Shown: positions 33,780-46,810, numbered from the stretch's first letter. The stretch: 64,000 nucleotides of DNA from Chrysogorgia sp. JL179-B06 (GCA_035772405.1 JAYKKM010000047.1:3762001-3826000); one strand, 5' to 3'. Notes: a model not told the origin generated them from the sequence alone. Translations and numbers: made by a program.

Positions 33780-35750
33780 AAGTCACCATTTATAAGCACA
33801 TATAAATAAGTCCCTCCCTTCGGCCACGTTTCATGCTTTTATCCAAAAGTTGCACAATTCAGGCACATATTATCCGCCCACTATATAAGTCGTCTGACTT
33901 AATCATTTGATAGACATTAAATTCATGACGTGACACCGACTTTCATCGATTCTCATTTTGATCAAGGCTTAGCATCATCTTTGTTAACGTTGTTGGGTAA
34001 TGAGAAGACATTTTAAAATATAAACATAAGTGATATAAAGTGTTGTGCTTCGTAGGCAGGGAAACTTTTAAAGTATTCTATTAGTATTTCTTGGTAGTAC
34101 TTCCGAAATAATACAGTGTAGGCGGCCTAACCCTAGTTTCGTCAGAGAGGATTGCCCAGCAACCTTTTATAGTATTCGATTTGTAGTTTTACATAACTTA
34201 GTAAATCACACAAGTATTATCGCATATATATTTATCCCACACATTCACATATGGCTGCATGCTCAACTATAGTTATATCTGTTATGAATAACTTATTTCA
34301 AGTGGAGAGGCTTGATCTTATCGCTGTTTTAGAAGCCAGTCATATTCCTATCTGTCGAATTATGTTTACCTAATTGTTAAATAACATCTGGTCTTGCATT
34401 GTCGATTGTACAAACAACCCTCGAGACAACCCAACAACAAATGATATGAGCAAAAATACTGACGTGAACAAAAATACTCTCTATTAAGAACTCCACACAT
34501 GTTGGTTTTTAACATGGAGTCGAATATAAACAAAAGGGGAAACCCGATTTGAACAATGACTATAGAAGGAAGTACATAAAAACATTCAAATAAAAGATGG
34601 CGTGGGCGGAAGCAATTGATTGGAATCTTCACTAAGCCCCGTATATGCAAATTTTTATTAACGATTATACTGCTGTCAAGAGACAGAACAATATCTTTTG
34701 TCTGTGTAAGGTTTACATATGGTCGTCGTTTCTCTACTCTAGAAAGCTAAATACTCTATAAAATCTGAAAGAAAGAGAAAAGCCTTTCGCATCGTACAAA
34801 ATGTTTCACACCTAAAGTTTGGTTGTTCCAGTTCAAGAAAGAAGACCGACATACAGTAGGAAGTCACGCGTGAGTTCAAACGTCTGTTTAGTTTAACGTC
34901 GCTCGGGCTTACCATTTGTTGTGCTATACTGTACGCTTCAAATTTCGTTCTCTGTGTTATTTTGGGTAACGAGTTGGATATATTATCTCGGAGTAATGTT
35001 CACGTTATTCGTACGGTAGTGCAATAACATATAAAGTCTTCGCAGAGTTTATATATTATCTAGGTAGTAAGGTTCCAGCTGACGTTTCGGCTGATGTTCC
35101 ATATAAGTATCCCGAATTCAAAACATAGTCCTAGGCCAAACCTTACCACATATAGGCATAATCCTATAACCCAAACTTTAATACTAACCCTAAACCTAAT
35201 ACTATAACGGTATACCTTAATTCTTACGATAATGCTTTATTTTAGAAAGAACAGCTGATTTTAATTTCGAATTTTACTACCGATAGTCTAGACGTTATTT
35301 CGGGATTTATATGAAACTTCACCCAAAGTTCCTAACATCTGCGGCGCGGGTACATGAAGACTTCACAAAATTGTTACCGTTGAACAACTACTGAACCGCG
35401 CTGTACGATGACTTCTCGCGCGTCATTTAAATTCAAATTTGAAATAAACATTCTTCATTATCAGAATATTCAAGTTTTTTATACCGTTACATGCTTTAAA
35501 CAGGTTTTAAAACGGCCATATGAATACATTATAACTTAATATGTACATTTATCATCAAACCAACAGAAATGAAACCTATATATATTAATTTATAGAAACG
35601 AGGAACAGTATAGCATGATATACTATATTATAATGATGTACAAAGTGTCTCAGCTATTTTGAACGAACTGGTTTGGCTAAATGAACAATAAACATGTATT
35701 TGCTAATTTTCAATTGTTTTATGAAAACAACTCCCTCTACATGACCGACG
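33780..35750. other. Intergenic, mostly featureless
   Basis: No gene was seen. At 35083-35105 cagctgacgtttcggctgatg resembles a broken hammerhead (GAAACGUC on the minus strand) but lacks the CUGANGA box. At 35160-35220 there are degenerate ccctaaacctaa words. Confidence 0.4.
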
Positions 35751-35759
35751 TTGAGTATG

Positions 35760-35935
35760 AAAAAGTAGAGTGCTGCGTATAGGCAGTGTTTTGTATATAT
35801 AGAAAAGTGAAAACGTGGTGAATTGTGAACTGCCGAGATTTTTAGTAACGAAATACTGACATTTCGAGCAGAGCCTTCATAAGAGTAAGACGAGATGAAA
35901 TAAATAAATAGCGCATATATATATATATATATATG
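35760..35935 (-). mobile_element. Family C repeat with degenerate hammerhead
   Basis: Shares gtgctgcgta...gcagtgtttt with 19213-19234. The hammerhead remnant (35857-35883) has CUUAUGA in place of CUGAUGA and AUGUC in place of CGUC, so it is probably inactive. Confidence 0.55.
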
Positions 35936-35967
35936 AGATGAGATGTTCTCGAGTGAATATATATGAT

Positions 35968-36498
<531 letters not shown>

Positions 36499-36585
<87 letters not shown>
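36499..36585. repeat. (TA)n array
   Basis: A pure TA array immediately before a second copy of the family C body. Confidence 0.95.
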
Positions 36586-36588
<3 letters not shown>

Positions 36589-37000
36589 AAAAGGGTGTCA
36601 CAAGTAGAAAGTAGCCAATCAAATGCACGGGAGATGAACAAAATAATAATTAATGAATGCGAAAAGTTAAAATTTTGCAATCGATCAGCAAACAGACTGA
36701 GGGGGGAGGAGAGCTAGTCAAGGGTGTAATGACAGGTCCAATATATTCAAGGGGACTATGCGATAGTAAAGCGGTAAAGGATTGAAAAGGAATACAAGTG
36801 CATGAGCTAATAATAAAGTTCCTCGCAAGCTAAAATAACAAAAAAACTTGTAGGGAATTAAATAAAAGAAAAACGTCCGTTAAGGCCATAGAGATGTGTG
36901 GTGCCAAGTTTAAATGAGATGCTTCTCTTGCCGTTTGCACTTTGCGGTTGTAGAGTATGAAAGGCATGTTGTTGGTAATTTAGAACAAAGGATTACAAAA
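36586..37000 (-). mobile_element. Family C repeat body, copy 2
   Basis: Matches 27083-27350 from gccaaaagggtgtcacaag through cagcaaacagactgaggg to aatttgtaggaaattaaa-like words, with indels. It extends further right than the first copy. No ORF. Confidence 0.6.
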
Positions 37001-38712
37001 CAGAGCTTTTGGAGCACGCGTATTATATTTGCACTTTAATTGGAAGACGAACTTCAACATCCACCAAATTAAGTTTTCACGAACCCAAATCGAAATCCTA
37101 ACCCTAATCCTTAACCTAACTTCGGCGATCAGAAAGTAGTTTTCTGAAGACAATTTTCAACTTACCTTTGGTGGAATCTCTGCACGATCAAACTTTGAAT
37201 GTGATGAACATTTGCTCCTACAAGTGTCCAGGAAAGACCAAAGCGGTCATTGCGCTAGCCGAACGTTTTGTTGAAGATTGGAATACTGTATTCTTTCTTC
37301 CACATAATGTAAAAATCCCGTGAAAGATTAATAATCTGTGCGAGATTGAAGAGGACCGTTCTAGATTACTTTTCTCACCTTTCAACTCGGTATTTTCTAT
37401 TTCCAAATCCAGATTTTATAATTTCATTATAATATATTGTCAAGCTATATGTCTTTCACGTATTTAACAGACTGTTTCTCGGTTATCCAGCTTTTGCGCG
37501 CTTTAAAGAAGAGTAAAGATTGATAATCTTTTTCCTAAACGCCTTAAGTAATAATAAGTAGTATTAAAATGGCTAACTGCATGACTCGACGTAGCTTAGC
37601 TAAAATACCTAGCCTGCATATAAAATACCAGTCTCGCAGCTCTCGCTTGCCTATTTGGTGCGCATATACGACGGCCGGGCATAGATTGAGTTAAGGATGT
37701 TCGTTGAAAGTTCTACATGCAGCTCTCCGGCCACAACCAACTGAATTAATGAGCCGGTCAACATAAGAAAGCCCCAAGTTCAACTTCACAGTCATTTTGC
37801 CCTTCCAGTTACTAAATCTTGACATCAATGGATAAGTTTACCATCAACTGAAATGCGCGCAATTGTTCGAAGATATATATAAACTATAATTACTATACTG
37901 ATCAACAAACCATTTATACAACTAAAACCCAAAATTTAACATTACGATTTTCATACTTGTTTATGTGACTGATCACGAGTATGCTAAGGAATGGCTTTAC
38001 CAAAAGATGCCGGTTCTGCTACTTCTTCTTCAAGCCCCGTGATTGATGTAATTACGAAGGTAAACAAAAGGAAAAGCTCGAGGAAAAGCCATTTGTCCGT
38101 GACTAATTCTACATGAATATGGATGAACTTGGTATCAAAATACGCGCCATTTAATGTAGATTTCGAATATGGCACTACCTTAAATTGGAACTAGACCCAG
38201 TTTCTTTCCGCATTTGCCCAGCTCGACGCTGATTCGTACTGTTTTCCTTGTTAACTAGCCGCAAATAAATACAAATGTCCGTGAATAAATCACTATGTAT
38301 TGAACTGAAAATTAGTGTAACATATGTCTCATGCCTTTATCTTTCGTAATCTGCAGCTACCTAAACAATATGTTTGACGTACTAAGAGCAAAATCGAAAA
38401 AACTACTAGATTTGGCTAAGTTTATATAAGGAAATATAATGGGGCGTCGTCATGTGTAAGACGAAACCGAGAGAATGGCGAATGCCAAACAGTTTTTCCA
38501 CGAATCCAGATACTTTTGAATCCAGAATCTAATGTGAATATTTTGAATCCAAACTCTAACGAATCCGAAGAAACTCGTGTGTTAACGGTCTCTGGGATAA
38601 ATCGGATTACTTTTGTCACCTCAGCTACACTACATTTATCACCATACTTATCCACAAATGTCCCTGAATTCATCTGTTAAACACCAACGACGGAATCCGA
38701 CTATATCTTCGT
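37001..38712. other. Intergenic, nothing recognised
   Basis: No exon-like open frame was found. A degenerate cctaaccctaatcc tract lies near 37096-37125. Confidence 0.4.
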
Positions 38713-38720
38713 GTGACGCT

Positions 38721-39180
38721 CAGAGGCGTAGGAACGGATTTAAAGTTGTAGGGGCTGACATCGACAAGCAGGTAACCAGTGACCGCATTTTAGGTGGGTC
38801 CGGGGTCCTCCCCCGGAAAATTTTGAAATCTAGAAGCTCGGAAAGACAATTTGCAACAATTTGAGCAAACCTTTTCATCTATATAATTCTACAGCGAGCA
38901 TAGTTCAAATGAATCCAAGCTTGGCATTGCCTGCTGTCTCTTACCAAGTGCCGCCATTTTTTGCGCCTAGTACTGACAGAATGGTCTGGGAACCAATCTA
39001 GCAAGCTCCACCCGTTTGTAAAATCTCGTGTAGATGAAGCTCGTAGGTAGATCACCTTAAGTAGCTTCTCTCCTAGCCTCTATAGTCGTACTAATACAAT
39101 TGGAAAAAAGCATTAAATTTAGCAACGCTTGTCCTGACTTGGGGGATAAAGCCCCCAACCCCCCGGTTCCTACGTCTCTG
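38721..39180. mobile_element. MITE with hAT-like ends
   Basis: The ends CAGAGGCGTAGGAACGG and CCGGTTCCTACGTCTCTG are inverted. The flanking 8-mers gtgacgct (38713-38720) and gtaaggct (39181-39188) match at 6 of 8, as expected for an old hAT 8-bp duplication. CAGRGGCGT ends are typical of hAT elements. It lies about 230 bp upstream of the first MFSD6-like gene. Confidence 0.7.
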
Positions 39181-39414
39181 GTAAGGCTTCAATCCACACA
39201 TTTTTATCGATTTGAATCCGTAAATATTTCGATTCCGGAAATTTTTCCTGTCCTGTAAACATAGTCTAAATCACCAATAATGAATGCATGGTTTCAAACC
39301 TCTAACCATCATCTTATATATATACATCTGATTATCAACTATGTATTTGTGATTTCAATGGTATTGTTATATTTCTTTATTAATATAGACCAACTGACAT
39401 CGTGTAAAGGATCC

Positions 39415-41235
39415 ATGGACCCAGGTGAAGGAAATAATTACTGGGAAGGATCCGGTAATCCGGACTTTCCGCCGCTTTATGACTCAGTCACCGGGAAAGA
39501 ACAGCACAGCAAGAAAACATTTTGCCAACGAATCAACCGAGAGCTTTTGCCCTTTAAAACGTTTTATTTTTTATTTTATGGAGCAATTGGAAGCCTTTTC
39601 CCTTTTATTGCACTATACTACAAGCAGTTATGGATGTCGGCGACACAAGCCGGATTTCTCGTCGGCCTTAGGCCTATAGTGCAGTCAGTGGCTGCGCCTT
39701 TATGGGCCATACTTGCTGATAAGCGCAAGGCTAGGAAGATTGTCCTGATGGTGGGCCTGTGTGGATGGCTTTTAACCCATATCAGTATTCTTTTGGTCCC
39801 TCCAGGCGAAAAACCACGGAGCTGCAATAATAATGCTACTGCATTGAACCAGATGACAAAGCGATCCCTGGATAGCAGTTATTCATCGTTTGGCGAATCT
39901 GGCAAAGAAACCTCTGAACTTAGACTGAAAAGAACTGCTCGAGGAGCATTGCATGAAGACAGTGCCTTCCGACATGTTTCTCGTCAACAAGATTATCAGA
40001 CGTTTTCCATGAAAAACGAATTTAAAACACCACCCGTCCTGGAAAACCTATTTGGTTTTCCCGGATCTGACAAATCCTCGCATTTCACTCCATCTACGAT
40101 TAAAAGCACACCACTCCCTGCTCTGAACGATACAACGACTAAATACGGATACAATGAAAAGGATTCTGACGACGAAATTGTCCAAAAATCCATGTGGAAC
40201 TTCAATGATAATCGACAACCGCTCAAAACGTGGCATGCATTTGCCTACATTATTTTCATCACTGTCCTGGGAAACTTCTTCGCCGCACCTACCCAAACAA
40301 TGGCAAACACAGCAACGCTACAGGTGTTAAAGGCCGACACGCACAAATACGGCTTGCAACGCTGCTTCGGTTCAATCGGCTGGGGTTGTGCCGCGTTCGT
40401 TGTGGGAATGATCGTAAGTTTCAATCATGACAAAACCTTGATGTGCGCAGGGCTAGATCACATCAATTACACTCCCTGCTTCTATGCGTTTGGAATTCTC
40501 ATGCTGTTTGCTTTGGGTTTTGCGTTGTTTTTCAAATTCGAGGAAGCAGGGATGAGCACCGAAGAGCCTGTTGAAATATGGAAAACTGTACGCCAAGAGC
40601 TTGACTGCCTGACGTGTTTTGTGCTGTTTACTGCACTACTTGCAGGTTTTAATATGGGATTCATCCAAACATTCTTGTTCTGGCACCTTCACTCGCTGGG
40701 AGGAACCCAGAAGCTTTTCAGCATCATTACGGCCTTCAACGCCATTGGAGAAATGATTGGGTTCCTGCTTTCCGTCAAGCTGATCAAACGATTTGGTCAT
40801 TTAAAAGTGATGTGTATTGGATTGGCCGCATACACTGTCAGATTACTTGTATGTGGTCTTGTGAAAAATCCTTGGCTGGTCCTAACTGTGGAGATGCTGA
40901 AAGCCTTCACTTCTTCGGCTATTTGGGCATCAGTGCTATCTTTTGTCGGAGTGACCAGTGGTTCTGGGGCTACCCTTCAATCTGTGCTACACATGCTCTA
41001 CTGGGGTCCTGGATTTGGCGGAGGAGGAATGCTTGGCGGTATCTTAACGGAATACATTGGCGCTAGCAAAGTCTTCGTAGGACTGGCAATCGCAAGTTTT
41101 CTGAATATGCTGGTTATGGTACTAATCATTAACCTTAAATGTTGCCCAAATAAGAAGAGAGGCGTCTATATGCCGCTCGTTAGCAGCGGAGAAGATCTGG
41201 AGGAAGAGGAAGATGAAAACGATTCGGAAAATTAG
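39415..41235 (+). CDS. MFSD6-like major facilitator protein 1
   Basis: A single-exon ORF of 606 residues from the chosen ATG (MDPGEGNNYW). The frame is open 45 codons further upstream, but that part reads as AT-rich non-coding and contains a possible acceptor (atttctttattaatatag) just before 39389. It is a predicted 12-TM MFS_1-like transporter of the plasma or internal membrane. Transmembrane helices 1-3 begin at about residue 49, with GLRP at 84-87 and an AxLADKRKARK loop. A long hydrophilic loop (about 131-271) follows, then the hallmark PTQTMANTATLQVL (292-305), YGLQRCFGSIGWG and FWHLHSLGGTQ. The C-terminus is acidic. The substrate is unknown for this family. AATAAA occurs at 41634. Confidence 0.9.
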   Translation: MDPGEGNNYWEGSGNPDFPPLYDSVTGKEQHSKKTFCQRINRELLPFKTFYFLFYGAIGSLFPFIALYYKQLWMSATQAGFLVGLRPIVQSVAAPLWAILADKRKARKIVLMVGLCGWLLTHISILLVPPGEKPRSCNNNATALNQMTKRSLDSSYSSFGESGKETSELRLKRTARGALHEDSAFRHVSRQQDYQTFSMKNEFKTPPVLENLFGFPGSDKSSHFTPSTIKSTPLPALNDTTTKYGYNEKDSDDEIVQKSMWNFNDNRQPLKTWHAFAYIIFITVLGNFFAAPTQTMANTATLQVLKADTHKYGLQRCFGSIGWGCAAFVVGMIVSFNHDKTLMCAGLDHINYTPCFYAFGILMLFALGFALFFKFEEAGMSTEEPVEIWKTVRQELDCLTCFVLFTALLAGFNMGFIQTFLFWHLHSLGGTQKLFSIITAFNAIGEMIGFLLSVKLIKRFGHLKVMCIGLAAYTVRLLVCGLVKNPWLVLTVEMLKAFTSSAIWASVLSFVGVTSGSGATLQSVLHMLYWGPGFGGGGMLGGILTEYIGASKVFVGLAIASFLNMLVMVLIINLKCCPNKKRGVYMPLVSSGEDLEEEEDENDSEN

Positions 41236-41784
41236 AATGCATTCCTTCGTAGGAAATAGAATCTTACAGAATGCAGAAAAATACTTTCACGTCTATAGAT
41301 CGTGTTATTAAAGTGCTACAGTGATGAAAAAATTAATTTTCTGCATTCAATTAATTTGTTTTTGTACGTAGTTTCGAAATAATGAAATATATGCCCCTGC
41401 AATTCTCTCAATAGCATATTTGCCGCTGTCGAAATCCAATAATTTAAAATTTATCTTGATGATTATAGTGCATGGCTTAATTAAATGAGTAAACGATAAT
41501 ATCTTGGAATGTATTGCTTAAAAGATTTTGCAACAATACTGCAAACAGAGACCTACGATTGTTACCATGGCAACGTTTCCCCTCTATTCTAAAACAGCGG
41601 CGAAGGTTACAAAGTTGACATAAATTATGAATTAATAAAACAATCAAGAGAGATTACTAAAAATACATATTACAAAATGAGATGACACTAGTATACAATG
41701 ACAAGCAAAGATAAGCTTATAAAAGAAAAAGTAGTCCGGCGTCAATATTTCAAAATCGGTCGTAAAGACTGATGAAGTCGTGAA
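41236..41784. other. 3' flank of MFSD6-like gene 1
   Basis: Probable 3' UTR with an AATAAA at 41634-41639. No other feature seen. Confidence 0.45.
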
Positions 41785-42172
41785 TCGAGAAACACGGTAT
41801 ACATGGCAACGCAAGATTAAAAATTGAAACTCGTCAAGCGCCAGGCACATGAGATCCCACTCGCACGCCAAGTTTGATTTGATTTTAGAAACAACTCTGC
41901 GATTGGTGGAATTTTGAATTTTTCATGATACTACGCGGGCGTGCAAGATGGCCTTTTCTAGAAAAATGGAAGGTTTTCAACCTGATTTATGATAATTAAT
42001 GCTAATTTGTATTAAGATAATGTGTCTTGTTCGGGAAATTTAAAAACATTGGTAACAGCCGGTTTATTGGGCTTTCACAAATGTATAGCTTTCGCAACAG
42101 TTATTTCTAAAGATATCAATAGAACAAAGAGGTGGTTCAATTTTTGATGTTTTTCCGCTCGTCAGGAAAGAG
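41785..42172. mobile_element. piggyBac-like MITE, copy 2 (inverted, one end lost)
   Basis: The reverse complement of most of the element at 7362-7808 (for example gcgggcgtgcaagatggcc and ggtttattgggctttc). The right end GTCAGGAAAGAG is followed by TTAA (42173-42176). The other terminus is not recognisable. Confidence 0.7.
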
Positions 42173-42361
42173 TTAAGGAACAGCCCGCGAACGTATGCAA
42201 CTGCAAACGATTCATATCCAGAGTGCATGCCAAGTTCACGTTACGTTTCACCTCCAATAATCTCTCCCCCGCATACACAGTATACACTATACAGTATACA
42301 GTATATTAGGAGTCACCAGTTTCAAACAGGAAACCGTTTCCGATGTAGAGACTGCACGCAG

Positions 42362-42475
42362 GCTAGAATTTTTCAATGCTACGCGGGCGTGCAAGATGGC
42401 CTTTTCTAGAAAAATGAAAGTTTTTTAACCTGATTTATAATTAATGCTTATTTATATTAATATAATGTGTCCTGC
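42362..42475. mobile_element. piggyBac-like MITE fragment, copy 3
   Basis: gctacgcgggcgtgcaagat...ttaatataatgtgtcc, the same internal segment in the same direction as copy 2. Both ends are missing. Confidence 0.65.
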
Positions 42476-42542
42476 AGTGCTCTGACCACTGAGCCACTAT
42501 ACAGAAGTTCTATACAGAACTCGTGACTAGGCTCTCCGCAGC

Positions 42543-42615
42543 GGCTTCCGTGGCTCAGTGGTCAGGGCACTGCACTGGCATCGCAGGGTCGCGGGTTCAA
42601 TTTCAGCCGCAAGGC
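42543..42615 (+). repeat. tRNA-like repeat A, copy 1
   Basis: ggcttccgtggctcagtgg (A-box-like) and cgcgggttcaattt (B-box-like) are followed by the shared tail gttgcatttttcgcaactgg and tggtcttaaaatgtatg. The acceptor arm closes imperfectly, so it is a tRNA-derived repeat rather than a tRNA gene. The full repeat runs about 42500-42771 and is then interrupted by the foldback element. Confidence 0.6.
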
Positions 42616-42782
42616 CTTGAAGTTGCATTTTTCGCAACTGGTCCCGGTTTGGTCTTAAAATGTATGTATTCCAACACTCGAAATTTTTCTTCACCATAAA
42701 TCCTTTCAACATGTAGTTTGATCGAGTGAAATGCCAAATATCACCTATAATATACCCAGAATCTTATCCCGGCATTGCCACC

Positions 42783-43932
42783 AACCTCGTACCCAGGGTC
42801 TTCTCAGTGCCGGGAGGAGAGTGGAGCGAGGGAAGAGAAGACCCTGGTAAAGGCTGGTCACGTGACTCCAAGGATATTGGATTATTTTGTAACCTGGCTT
42901 ATTCTCGCTTATATCATCCAGGGGGGGCGGCCGTCGCTGTGAAAACATACCACAATCTTCTATAATTGAAAGTATAAACAGTATATGGATAATTTAAATA
43001 GATAACAATTTATTGGAAAGACAGAACGGACTGAAGGCAAGTTGAAAGCCTTGAAAGATGGTGGATTACTTCGAAAAATACGTTGATTTACTGGACATTT
43101 GTTGCTGTCATAAGATAAACATGATTAGTATTTAAAATAATAGTCAGTCTGACTGTATTAAAATTGTAAATTCGAACTGTTCTGTCGTTGATGAGGGACT
43201 TTAAGATCTACGACGGCAACCTAGGACGGCGACGGCAGTAAAAGTAATACAAATTTTAGCATTTGAATGAAACCACGGTCGATTGACTAGCGTATTTGAC
43301 ACTCCAAGCTTGTTTTATGATCTCCAAAATGCTTCAATATTCCTAAAACGATTATAGTGTCTATGTTTAAGTCAGTCTTAAGTCACATCTCTCATAACTC
43401 CGCGAGTTACCGTCGTCCTAAAGACGTGAAAATGCCCTCAGTGGCGTTGTAAACAGAACGAGAACGGCGTTGAAATTACTCTTGGGAATAAAAATTATTC
43501 ATTCTTATTGTTTCGCATGCAGATTCTTTTGTTTGAACGACGTCCCCGTCCTAGGTTGCCGTCGTAGATCTTAATGTCCCTAATGTTTATCTTATGAAAG
43601 CAACAAATATCCGTAAATCAACGTATTTTTCGAAGTAATCCACCATCTTTCAACTTCTGTCTGCAGTCCGTACTGTCTTTCCAATAAATTGTAATATTTT
43701 AAAATTATCCATATACTGTTTATACTTTCAATTATAGAAGTTTGTGGTATGTTTTCACAGCGATCCGGCCCCCCGTATGATATAAGCGAGAATAAGCCAG
43801 GTTACAAAATAATCCAATATCCTTGGAGTCACGTGACCAGGCTTTACCAGGGTCTTCTCTTCCTTCGCTCCACTCCCCTCCCATCCCGGGCGCTCCCTCC
43901 CCGGGCACTGAGAAGACCCTGGGTATGAGGTT
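42783..43932. mobile_element. 1150-bp foldback element with 11-bp target duplication
   Basis: The ends AACCTCRTACCCAGGGTCTT are inverted and extend into arms of about 330 bp (42783-43115 and 43600-43932). The same 11-mer GCATTGCCACC flanks both sides (42772-42782 and 43933-43943). It interrupts a copy of tRNA-like repeat A. A 9-11-bp duplication with long inverted arms fits Mutator-like elements. The small open frames inside (42726-42965, 43732-43958) are not genes. Confidence 0.8.
43192..43585. mobile_element. Inner inverted-repeat element nested in the foldback
   Basis: gagggactttaagatctacg...gcaacctaggacgg and its complement near 43545-43584 bound an inner unit of about 390 bp at the centre of the larger foldback. 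It may be a separate nested insertion or just the inner arms. Confidence 0.55.
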
Positions 43933-43981
43933 GCATTGCCACCACCATATATACACAACTCGTGACTAGGCTCTCGGCACC

Positions 43982-44155
43982 GGCTTCCGTGGCTCAGTGG
44001 TCAGAGCACTGCACTGGCATCGCAAGGCCTTGAAGTTGCATTTTTCGCAACTGGTCCCGGTTTGGTCTTAAAATGTATGTATTCCAACACTCGAAATTTT
44101 CCTTCACCATAAATTCTTTCAACATGTAGTTTGATCGAGTGAAATGCCAAATATT
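43982..44155 (+). repeat. tRNA-like repeat A, copy 2 (T-arm deleted)
   Basis: The head ggcttccgtggctcagtgg runs to gcatcgcaaggcc. The segment with the B box is missing, then the usual tail follows to gccaaatatta. The next bases are the (CT)n array. Confidence 0.6.
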
Positions 44156-44162
44156 ATATTAC

Positions 44163-44420
<258 letters not shown>

Positions 44421-44429
44421 ATCGTTTAA

Positions 44430-45475
44430 AGGTGAAGGCATGCAGCGAAACGTCTTGGTGGCATTAAGCAGAAGTCGACCTTTTTGACTAGTCATGCAGC
44501 AGTTAAAGTTTATACAGCTATGGTGTTACCAGTTTTCCATTATTGTGACACGGTATGGGATACGCTTAGCGACACGCAGAAAGGTAAACTGGAAAAATGC
44601 AGCAAAGAGCAGTACGAATAATTACTATGAATCAACCTTGATTATTGGATATGAACTCGCCTTCTCTAAATCTTCGCCATAAAATGCATACAGCCATCTT
44701 ACTTTTTACAAAACTATATACGGTTTACTAACACCACACGGGTAATCAGAAACTCTGAATTGTTTTATACCAAAGATTAAACTTGTTATTGGAAGTAACG
44801 GTTTTTATTTTCGAGGACCGCAAGTTTATAATAATTTACCAACTTATATTCGAGATGAAAAATTGTTCTCACAATTCAGGATGCATGTCTACAATTAATA
44901 CTTTTAATGAATAATAAGAAACAAATTCGAACTTATTTCTATTTCTATACTCTTTCAATAAATTGTTCTGTTAATTCCTTTTTACATTTATGTAACATGC
45001 AACAATATATCTAGTCAATTAATATTGTATTAGTTAAGTTATTCAGGGCTCACATTGATAACAGTTCTTGATTAAATAAAGTTTGATTTGATATTACTTC
45101 TTATCTTAATAGTATTCGTTCCTCTCATACGTAATTTTGATCCAAATAATTATAGCCTAAATTACAAACATAAACAGGACTATTTTCGAAATTCTTACTT
45201 TACCAGATCGGATATGGATAAGTTATGGAATATTCTTCCACAACATATTAAAGTATACAATACTCTTGCACCGTTTAAGTCGGAACTATATATTATGCTT
45301 TATCAAGCTAAATTACCAAGTTATAAACCACCTGAATGGATGTTAATATAATTTTATAGATCATCATTACTAATCATTAGGGGCTTGATTTCAATTGGAA
45401 CGAGAGTCCTGTTTCACTTCCCTGTTGCATTTTGTAATATTTTGTTCTCGTTTTTCTTTTATATGTACTATTTTT
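44430..45475 (+). pseudogene. LINE RT C-terminal fragments
   Basis: From 44440 the frames give [12 protein letters not shown], then VKVYTAMVLPVFHYCDTVW and LSDTQKGKLEKMQQRA-like sequence, typical of the end of a CR1/L2-type ORF2. From 45088 a further piece reads YFTRSDMDKLWNILPQHIK and FKSELYIMLYQ. Several stops and frameshifts are present. The 3' part ends near an A/T-rich aaatacattaaattcaaatt tail. Confidence 0.65.
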
Positions 45476-45479
45476 TTTG

Positions 45480-46330
45480 GACAAATACATTAAATTCAAA
45501 TTCAAATTAAATATGTGCTACGCGGGCTCTGTGCCTCTATATGATTTAGAACGTTTTCCGTGTTTGGAGGTGAATCGGGAAATCCGTAAGAGGATTCTCC
45601 AGTTCACAAACAAGGGTATTTTTACACCAACTGAAAATGTGAGATTTTGGCTAAAATCTGCAGTTGGTGAAAAATAGGCTCGAAAATTGGGAAATTCCAA
45701 TGCGAATGAAGGAATTAACAAGCGGTTCCTCTTTAAGCATGTTTGGTGGTGATTAAAGAATTACTATTGGAATTCTCAAATTCCCAAGAGTATATTTAAA
45801 AAAACTCAAAATATTAGATTTTCCCCCAAAAAGTTAGTATAAAAATACCCCTAGAAATTGAAGATTTCCTATGATAATTAAGCCGATATACACTGTGCAA
45901 TGTTTCTTGCAACTTGTCTTGCAATGGACAAGGCTAAAAGGGATGACCCAAAAGGACCTTCCAATTCTCAAGAACTAGTCTAATTCCAATCATAATCCTA
46001 ACCCTAATGTTGACCTAACCTTAAACCTCAACCCTAAACGTAGTTAACCCTAACCAAACAAAAAATAAAGACCAGACAAAAACGATTGAGTCATCCGTTT
46101 CAGCCATTTCCTCTTGCAACGTTGTTGCGAAAAAGTTGCACGAACCCAGCCTAGAGTGGCTTTTCCATGCGCAACCGCGTTGGCTTTGGTGCTATGGAGA
46201 CTGGGGTGCAAATTCGCTGCATGACGTCACAGATGCTATAGCTCCGAATTCTACGGGGAAAAAACGAATCAAAATAGAAGGCCTATATAGTGTCTAGGCT
46301 GGCACGAACCATTACACAGTGTAACAGCAC
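45480..46330. other. Intergenic, nothing recognised
   Basis: Contains degenerate cctaaccctaat/aaccctaacc words at 45985-46060. No supported gene. Confidence 0.4.
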
Positions 46331-46334
46331 CTTT

Positions 46335-46810
46335 AAAGTGCCCCTAACCTCAAAAATGTTATTGTCTTATTTGGAAGAACCTTTGAAATGATAAAGTAAC
46401 TTATTTTGAAGATTTTCGTTTCTTCGCTTTCTTTTTTAGATATATCAGTTTGTTTGATATGCAAATGTCCTGAATTTACGTCACACATGCATAATGACTT
46501 ATAGGAGAATGTTATATATCTTTGCGTTCATCAAATGAAAACACTAAATTGTGAATAACACGTGTGCGTGTTTCTCCCACAACACCAAACTTCTCGATTT
46601 TAAAGAATTTCGTTCGAGAATCAAAGAGATACACACATTTCTCCAATAAGTCATTATGCATGTGTGACGTAAATTCCGGACATTTGCATATCAAACAAAC
46701 TGATATATCTCACAAAGAAAGCGAAGAAACGAAAATCTTCAAAATAAGTTTATCATTTTAAAAGTTCTTCCAAATAAGACAATAAAAAATGTTGAGGTTA
46801 GGGGCACTAA
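46335..46810. mobile_element. Foldback element with arms of about 165 bp
   Basis: The ends AGTGCCCCTAACCTCAA are inverted (left about 46337, right about 46808), with long matching arms such as gaaacgaaaatcttcaaaata and tgacgtaaattc. It lies just beyond the stop codon of MFSD6-like gene 2. The two overlapping frames at 46512-46761 are artefacts. Confidence 0.75.

Noticed and set aside
35083..35105. Minus-strand CCGAAACGUCAGC as a hammerhead
   Set aside because: The CUGANGA box is absent (UAUGGAACA-like sequence instead), so at most it is a remote relic.
44440..44460. CGAAACGTC on the plus strand, resembling a hammerhead 3' core
   Set aside because: It encodes Ala-Lys-Arg-Leu in the LINE RT fragment and no CUGANGA box or paired helices precede it.
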